Below, in pieces: positions 6,511-10,709 of a stretch of DNA of 10,709 nucleotides. The position numbers and the translations under genes are program-made. This stretch comes from Actinomycetota bacterium (GTDB lineage: Bacteria > Actinomycetota > Thermoleophilia > Gaiellales > Gaiellaceae). Below the pieces are notes generated by a model. The model ran no database searches. It was not told the DNA's origin and saw only the letters and a program-made list of their open reading frames with translations. Each line of letters begins with the position of its first letter. The stretch's first letter is position 1. The stretch lies in assembly GCA_013694685.1 (NCBI GenBank), contig JACDBY010000086.1, positions 1 through 10,709 of the forward strand, written 5' to 3'.

Positions 6511-7521
6511 ATGGCCGCGCTCACCCACGACGAGCGGCTCGTTCCGTCCGCCGGTACCCCGCGTCCGCGGCTGAAATCGTTCGGTGTCGCGGCGCTCGCC
6601 GTCGTCATCGTTGGCGGCCTGGCGCTTGCCGGTGCGTTCCTGCCACTCTCGACGGCGCTCGACGTCCGCAACGCGATCGGGCTCGCGCTCTTCGCCGTGG
6701 CGACCAACCTGCTCCTCGGCTACGGCGGGCTCGTTTCGTTCGGCCAGGCGGCCCTCTACGGGATCGGGGCGTACACGGTGATGCTCGGCTGGCAGCACTG
6801 GGGCTGGTCGTTCTGGACCGGCTTCGTCGTCGCACCGCTCGTCGGCGCCGCTGCCGCGGCCGCCATCGGCGTGATCGCTCTCCGCACCCGTCAGCTCTAC
6901 TTCGCGCTGCTCACGCTGGCGTTCACGCAACTTGCATTCACGCTCGCACACCAGCAATTCGAGTTCACGGGCGGCGACAACGGGGTGTTCGGCGAGGTCC
7001 TTCCCGCCTGGCTCGCGGACGAGCGCCAGGGCTACATGTTCACGCTCGGAGTCGCAGCGATCTCATGTTTTCTGCTGTGGCGGGTCGTGACCTCGCCGTT
7101 CGGTCTCACATTGCGTGCGATTCGCGAAAACCGGGATCGAATGGAAGCACTCGGCGTCAACGTGTACCTCCATCAACTCGTGGCGTTCGTGATCTCGGGT
7201 TTCTTCTGCGCGGTAGCGGGTGTGCTCTTCGTCGTCCACACCCAATCGGCGTATCCCCAGCTGCTCGAGTGGACAAAATCCGGTGAGCCGATCCTGATGG
7301 CCGTGATCGGCGGGATGTTCTCGTTCCTCGGGCCTGTTGTCGGGGCGTTCGTCTACACCCTTGGGCAGCAGGAGCTCGTCCAACAGACGGAGAGCTGGAA
7401 GCTCGTGCTCGGCGTGATCCTGCTCGCCATCGTGCTGCTGCGGCCCGACGGGCTCGCGGGCCTGGTGTCGGCTCGGCCGTGGCGGCGGCTGCGCCGCTCC
7501 GAGACGGAGCCGGGCGCATGA
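6511..7521 (+). CDS. livM: ABC transporter permease, LivM type
   Basis: A 336-residue inner-membrane permease, partner of LivH. A hydrophilic N-terminal tail of about 25 residues precedes the first helix. The LivM signature GYGGLVSFGQAALYGIGAY occupies residues 70-88. The cytoplasmic loop SPFGLTLRAIRENRDRMEAL through GVN (195-217) is the ATPase-coupling EAA-like loop of the family. The last part has GGMFSFLGPVVGAF, and the tail LLRPDGLAGL is typical. The start is fixed by position: ATG follows the livH stop after a single base, implying translational coupling; there is no strong ribosome binding site. The C-terminus is Arg/Glu-rich and overlaps livG by 4 bases (ATGA). Confidence 0.92.
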   Translation: MAALTHDERLVPSAGTPRPRLKSFGVAALAVVIVGGLALAGAFLPLSTALDVRNAIGLALFAVATNLLLGYGGLVSFGQAALYGIGAYTVMLGWQHWGWSFWTGFVVAPLVGAAAAAAIGVIALRTRQLYFALLTLAFTQLAFTLAHQQFEFTGGDNGVFGEVLPAWLADERQGYMFTLGVAAISCFLLWRVVTSPFGLTLRAIRENRDRMEALGVNVYLHQLVAFVISGFFCAVAGVLFVVHTQSAYPQLLEWTKSGEPILMAVIGGMFSFLGPVVGAFVYTLGQQELVQQTESWKLVLGVILLAIVLLRPDGLAGLVSARPWRRLRRSETEPGA

Positions 7522-8279
7522 TCCTCTCGACGAGGAGCCTGACGAAGCAATTCGGCTCGTTCACCGCCGTCGATGATGTCGATCTCGATGTCGCCGAAGG
7601 CACGATCCACTCGATCATCGGGCCGAACGGCGCGGGCAAGACGACGCTTTTTCGGCTTCTGACAGGCGTCCACGCGCCGACCGCGGGGCGCGTGACGCTC
7701 GAAGGAGCAGAGATCGCCGGGCGCAAGCCGCATTCGATCGCCCGCAAGGGTCTCGTGCAGTCGTTCCAGCTGACCAGCGTGTTTCCGCGCCTGTCGGTGC
7801 TCGAATCCGTACAGGCGGCGATCATCGCTCCGACGAGACGGCCGCTCGACCTGGTCACCCGCTACCACCGCTCGGTCGAGGGCGAAGCGCGAGCGCTCCT
7901 CGCACGAGTCGGCCTCGAATCCGTCGCGGGAAGCCAGGCCAACTCGCTCTCCCACGGCGACCAACGCGCGCTCGACATCGCGCTCGCGCTCGCGACCAAG
8001 CCGAAGCTCCTACTCCTCGACGAGCCGACGGCCGGTATGTCTCCGGCGGAGACGCAAAAGACCACGCAGCTCGTGAGCGAGCTGAACCGTACGACCGGAC
8101 TGACGATCCTGTTCTCCGAGCACGACATGGACGTCGTCTGGGGCATCTCGCACCGCGTCTCCGTGCTCCACCAGGGAGCGGTGATAGCAGAGGGAAGCGT
8201 CGCCGAGGTGCAGTCGAACCCCGAAGTGATGACGGTCTACCTGGGCGAGGGCGAGCCTCTCGAGAAACTGCCGGCATGA
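7518..8279 (+). CDS. livG: ABC transporter ATP-binding protein, LivG type
   Basis: A 253-residue cytoplasmic ATPase, one of two that power the LivH/LivM channel. All motifs are present: A-loop region around F12, Walker A GPNGAGKTT (35-43), Q-loop glutamine Q84 in LVQSFQ, a signature LSHGDQ (144-149) which has the His/Asp form usual in LivG rather than LSGGQ, Walker B LLLLDEPTAGM (164-174) and switch histidine H202 in SEHDMDVV. The tail (EVMTVYLGEGE) matches the LivG C-terminus, where the xxYLG ending is common. ATG 7518 overlaps the livM stop in ATGA, and CGGAG (7505-7509) lies 8 bases upstream. It is close to normal family length. Confidence 0.93.
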   Translation: MILSTRSLTKQFGSFTAVDDVDLDVAEGTIHSIIGPNGAGKTTLFRLLTGVHAPTAGRVTLEGAEIAGRKPHSIARKGLVQSFQLTSVFPRLSVLESVQAAIIAPTRRPLDLVTRYHRSVEGEARALLARVGLESVAGSQANSLSHGDQRALDIALALATKPKLLLLDEPTAGMSPAETQKTTQLVSELNRTTGLTILFSEHDMDVVWGISHRVSVLHQGAVIAEGSVAEVQSNPEVMTVYLGEGEPLEKLPA

Positions 8280-9067
8280 GCGTGCTTCGATCGAACCCGG
8301 CCGCGGACGAGAAGCGCGCAAGCCTGTTGGTGCGCGACGTCAATACGTACTACGGGGCAAGCCACGTGCTGCAGGGTGTCTCGCTTCGCCTCGCCGAGGG
8401 GGAGGTCGTAGCGCTCCTGGGGCGGAACGGCGCCGGCAAGACGACGCTGCTGCGCAGCATCGTCGGGTTGACCCGCGCGCGGTCCGGTGGGGTCGAGGTC
8501 GGAGGCCGCGACGTTCGCAAGGCTGCCCCCCACACCGTCGCACGGCTCGGGATCGCGTTCGTTCCGAGCGGACGACGCGTGTTCGGCAGTCTCAGCGTGG
8601 ACGAGAATCTTCGGCTCTCGTCGAGGAGTTGCCCGCGACGCAAAGGCCCCTGGAGCGTTGCTCGCGTCTACGAGACGTTCCCGAAGCTCGCCGACGTCAA
8701 GGCCCGTGGTGCGAGGCACCTGAGTGGAGGCGAGCAGCAGATGCTCAAGCTCGGTCGCGCGCTCGTCACCAACCCGAACATCCTCTTGCTCGACGAGCCA
8801 ACCGAGGGCCTCGCGCCGGTCGTCGTCGGCCAACTGGGCGAGTGGCTCGAGCTTCTGCGCGGCGAGGGGTTCGGTGTCCTGCTCGCCGAGCAGAACGCGA
8901 TGTTCGCACTCCGCCATTCCGACCGGGGCTACATACTCGAGAAGGGCCGGATTCGGTTCGAGGGCAGTGCCACCGAGCTGCGGTCGAGCGAAGAGCTGTT
9001 GAGCGGTCTTGGCGTGAGCGCACGCGCGGTGCGTGTGGTCGACGCGGCGGAGGGGCGTGAGTCATGA
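8276..9067 (+). CDS. livF: ABC transporter ATP-binding protein, LivF type
   Basis: A 263-residue cytoplasmic ATPase, the second nucleotide-binding subunit, slightly longer than the usual ~235 because of about 15 extra N-terminal residues and a C-terminal extension. Walker A is GRNGAGKTT (49-57), signature LSGGEQQ (149-155), Walker B ILLLDEPTEGL (169-179). The switch position is Q206 in AEQN and the Q-loop region reads VPSGRRVF; both replacements (His to Gln, and no Gln in the VPxGR loop) are characteristic of LivF and not defects. The C-terminal GYILEKGRIRFEG is the usual family strand pair. ATG 8276 overlaps the livG stop by ATGA, and its own stop overlaps the dehydrogenase start in the same way. 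Confidence 0.93.
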   Translation: MSVLRSNPAADEKRASLLVRDVNTYYGASHVLQGVSLRLAEGEVVALLGRNGAGKTTLLRSIVGLTRARSGGVEVGGRDVRKAAPHTVARLGIAFVPSGRRVFGSLSVDENLRLSSRSCPRRKGPWSVARVYETFPKLADVKARGARHLSGGEQQMLKLGRALVTNPNILLLDEPTEGLAPVVVGQLGEWLELLRGEGFGVLLAEQNAMFALRHSDRGYILEKGRIRFEGSATELRSSEELLSGLGVSARAVRVVDAAEGRES

Positions 9068-9846
9068 GTCGAAACGGTGACCGTCCAGGGCTGCATGGGC
9101 GCAGAGCACTCGTCACCGGGGCCGGGTCCGGGATCGGCCTGGCGATCGCCGAGGAGCTCGTCGGACAGGGTGCATGTGTCGCGATCGCGGATCTTCCGGG
9201 CGGTGGCTTGCGATCGACGGGAGAGAGGCTCGGCGGAGCGCCGACGATCGAGGCGGACCTCTCGGAGAAGGACGAGGTCGCACGTGTTCTCCGCGAGGCC
9301 GGGCCGGTCGACATCCTCGTGAACAACGCGGGCATGCAGTTCGTCAGCCCGATCGAGGAGTTTCCCGACGACGAGTGGGATCGGCTGCTCGCGGTGATGC
9401 TCACCGCGTCGTTCCTGCTCGCGAAGGGAGTGCTCCCCGGCATGTACGAGCGCGAATGGGGGCGGGTGATCAACATCGCCTCGGTGCACGGTCTCGTCGC
9501 GTCGCCGTTCAAGGCGGCGTACGTCACGGCGAAGCACGGTGTCGTCGGTCTGACCAAGACGATCGCCCTCGAGGCAGCGGCGCGCTGCCCGGATGTGACG
9601 GCCCACGCGATCTGCCCGTCCTACGTCCGGACACCGCTCATCGAGGCGCAAGTCGCCGACCAGGCGCGTGCGCACGGGATCGCCGCGTCAGCAGTCGTCA
9701 GCGACGTGATGCTCTCCTCGAATGCGGTCAAACGGCTGATCGAGCCGGCACAGGTCGCCGAGGCCGTCACCTGGCTCTGTGGGCCGGCTGCCTGGACGAT
9801 GACGGGCGCCGTGCTATCGATGGACGCCGGCTGGCTAGCGCACTGA
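9064..9846 (+). CDS. bdhA: Short-chain dehydrogenase, probable D-3-hydroxybutyrate dehydrogenase
   Basis: A 260-residue classical SDR, probably catalysing NAD-dependent interconversion of D-3-hydroxybutyrate and acetoacetate in the cytoplasm. The Rossmann motif TGAGSGIG is at 18-25. D43 at the end of the second strand favours NAD over NADP. NNAG is at 87-90, and the catalytic triad is S140, Y153 and K157. Residues corresponding to the carboxylate-binding set of bacterial 3-hydroxybutyrate dehydrogenases are all present: Q92 (GMQFVSP), H142 (SVHGL), K150 (PFKAAY) and Q196 (IEAQVADQ). The LSMDAGW ending also fits. The classical helix Asn is replaced by M112 (LAVMLTAS). GGAGGGG (9049-9055) lies 8 bases before the ATG, which overlaps the livF stop in ATGA, so it is translated with the transporter and most likely acts on its substrate or a derivative. 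Another hydroxy-acid specificity remains possible. Confidence 0.87.
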   Translation: MSRNGDRPGLHGRRALVTGAGSGIGLAIAEELVGQGACVAIADLPGGGLRSTGERLGGAPTIEADLSEKDEVARVLREAGPVDILVNNAGMQFVSPIEEFPDDEWDRLLAVMLTASFLLAKGVLPGMYEREWGRVINIASVHGLVASPFKAAYVTAKHGVVGLTKTIALEAAARCPDVTAHAICPSYVRTPLIEAQVADQARAHGIAASAVVSDVMLSSNAVKRLIEPAQVAEAVTWLCGPAAWTMTGAVLSMDAGWLAH

Positions 9847-9865
9847 GATGCCCCCCGGCCTGACC

Positions 9866-9875
9866 GGGACTAAAG
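9866..9875 (+). other. DosR-box-like word GGGACTAAAG
   Basis: GGGACTAAAG matches the first ten informative bases of the mycobacterial DosR consensus (GGGACTWWAG followed by TCCC), but the second half (ATTCT) does not match. It lies 20 bases after the dehydrogenase stop in a convergent gap with no gene start nearby, and its first bases form the right arm of a small CCCGG/CCGGG repeat (9854-9868). It is probably incidental or part of a weak terminator. Confidence 0.12.
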
Positions 9876-9951
9876 ATTCTCGAAGACCTCACTGCGTCGC
9901 GCCGGGCGAGCACATCGCCGCCGAGCTCAACGACCTGCTCGACCGGTGTCA

Positions 9952-9981
9952 TCGATGGCGGCGCTTAACGACCGCCGTCGA
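9952..9981. terminator. Inverted repeat in the convergent gap, candidate bidirectional terminator
   Basis: TCGATGGCGG (9952-9961) pairs with CCGCCGTCGA (9972-9981) over 10 pairs, one of them G-T, with the 10-base loop CGCTTAACGA. It sits between two converging genes, about 105 bases after the dehydrogenase stop and 36 bases beyond the stop of the minus-strand gene. There is no T-run on either side, so an intrinsic terminator of the classical kind is not shown. Position and stem strength are the arguments. Confidence 0.4.
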
Positions 9982-10017
9982 ACTCACGCAGCACGCCCGC
10001 AGCGCGTGCACCGGACT

Positions 10018-10692
10018 TCACGATGGTTGCGCTCGGTCATGCGCTCGAGGGCCAACCGTCGGTTCGGCGGACATCCGGCCGTCGCCTCGCGTGCCCATGA
10101 CGAAGACTCCCAGCCAGCCCAGCCCGATCAGGAAGAAGAGCCGAGAAACGACCTCGAGTTCGGGCTTGACGAAGTTGACCATGAGCGAGGCGAGAATGGC
10201 GACGGGGATCGCCCTTGGAGCGACGTGCGTGACGAAGAGTGCAATCGACAAGATCACCCAGCCCAGAAAGAGGCCGACGAGCAAGCCCGCGAAGATGACC
10301 TTGAGCGCGATCCCACCTTCTACGCGCTGCAGCAACGCGACCATCTGCTCCCGGTCGGCTGCGGCATCGATCATTTGGTGTTGCACAAGCTGGATGCCGT
10401 GGACGACGGCCAACGAGAGGATCCCGACCAGGACGAGGGCCGCCCCAGAGAGGGCGAGGATCGGTCTTCGCTCGCGCAGCACGTGCGCGACACCGAGCAC
10501 GGCTGGAACGAGCAGAGCGAGCGACAGCATGCCAACGAGGGTGAACGCCAGAAAGCGATCCGGATCGGCAGCGATGTGAGGGAGCGGATCGGCGAGGTGC
10601 CGGCTGACCCGGTGCGGCGGTCCGAGAGCGGATGAGGCAAGCCAGAGCAGCGGCGCGAAGATCATCGACAGCCCGAAACCGACCCGGCGCAC
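10018..10692 (-). CDS. Uncharacterised multi-pass membrane protein
   Basis: A 224-residue protein with six probable membrane helices at about residues 6-24, 46-70, 76-98, 128-152, 158-178 and 184-204. Between helices 3 and 4 lies a charged stretch (HQMIDAAADREQMVALLQRV) that may be a helix at the membrane face. The tail after residue 204 is hydrophilic. No enzymatic motif is visible. The overall plan is similar to small actinobacterial integral membrane proteins of the DUF4386-like kind, but I cannot assign it to a family. GTG 10692 is chosen because AGGGA lies 6 bases and GAGGAG 11 bases upstream at the very edge of the window. It converges on the dehydrogenase gene and is not part of the transporter cluster. 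It appears complete. Confidence 0.72.
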   Translation of the reverse strand: MRRVGFGLSMIFAPLLWLASSALGPPHRVSRHLADPLPHIAADPDRFLAFTLVGMLSLALLVPAVLGVAHVLRERRPILALSGAALVLVGILSLAVVHGIQLVQHQMIDAAADREQMVALLQRVEGGIALKVIFAGLLVGLFLGWVILSIALFVTHVAPRAIPVAILASLMVNFVKPELEVVSRLFFLIGLGWLGVFVMGTRGDGRMSAEPTVGPRAHDRAQPS

Positions 10693-10696
10693 AGCA

Positions 10697-10709
10697 GTCC
10701 CTGCTCCTC
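10697..10709 (-). promoter_or_regulatory. Ribosome binding site region of the minus-strand membrane protein
   Basis: On the minus strand the edge of the window reads GAGGAGCAGGGA, then CTGCT before the GTG start. AGGGA is at good spacing (6 bases); GAGGAG at 11 is a little far. The presence of purine-rich sites supports GTG 10692 as the true start. Confidence 0.45.

Noticed and set aside
7479..7517. LivG starting at GTG 7479
   Set aside because: It would add 13 Ala/Arg-rich residues from the livM overlap; ATG 7518 in the ATGA overlap matches the family start.
8879..8900. Loss of the switch histidine in LivF as a defect
   Set aside because: The AEQN form at this position is normal for LivF-type ATPases.
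9848..10579. Plus-strand frame opposite the membrane protein
   Set aside because: It is low-complexity Arg/Ser/Thr-rich, a shadow of the minus-strand gene, whose translation has clear membrane helices.

Overview
The window is high-GC DNA with strongly GC-biased third codon positions. It probably comes from a soil actinobacterium, possibly of the Thermoleophilia (Gaiella/Solirubrobacter) type. This placement is inferred from protein style and base composition; there is no rRNA or other marker gene. It could be a metagenome-derived contig.

Layout: (1) 1-946 is a decayed zone. It holds a truncated metallo-beta-lactamase-like N-terminus (70-429), then a reading-frame-broken remnant of an actinobacterial protein with an HEAAH zinc-site-like motif (about 426-780), then a short spacer. 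(2) 947-2485 is an intact GT4-type glycosyltransferase with a TTG start behind a perfect AGGAGG. (3) 2486-3017 is a 532-bp stretch without an intact gene. It has a 15-bp palindrome just after the glycosyltransferase, a protein-like minus-strand fragment, a cluster of TTGTC/GACAA words and a six-codon mini-ORF. (4) 3018-9846 is a compact seven-gene plus-strand cluster: a PucR/CdaR-type regulator, a periplasmic-binding-protein-type solute receptor, two LivH/LivM-type permeases, two LivG/LivF-type ATPases, and a short-chain dehydrogenase with the residues of D-3-hydroxybutyrate dehydrogenase. (5) 9847-10017 is a convergent intergenic gap with a strong inverted repeat. (6) 10018-10692, on the minus strand, is an uncharacterised multi-pass membrane protein.

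The main system is the regulator-transporter-dehydrogenase cluster. The last four genes are linked by three consecutive 4-base ATGA stop/start overlaps, and livH and livM are one base apart. A hairpin separates the receptor gene from the permease genes, which would allow more receptor than membrane complex to be made. Translational linkage of the dehydrogenase to a HAAT-family transporter suggests, as inference, that the imported substrate is 3-hydroxybutyrate or a compound converted to it or to acetoacetate, rather than leucine/isoleucine/valine. The PucR-type regulator immediately upstream probably controls the cluster. I see no phage, insertion sequence, CRISPR array, tRNA or rRNA.
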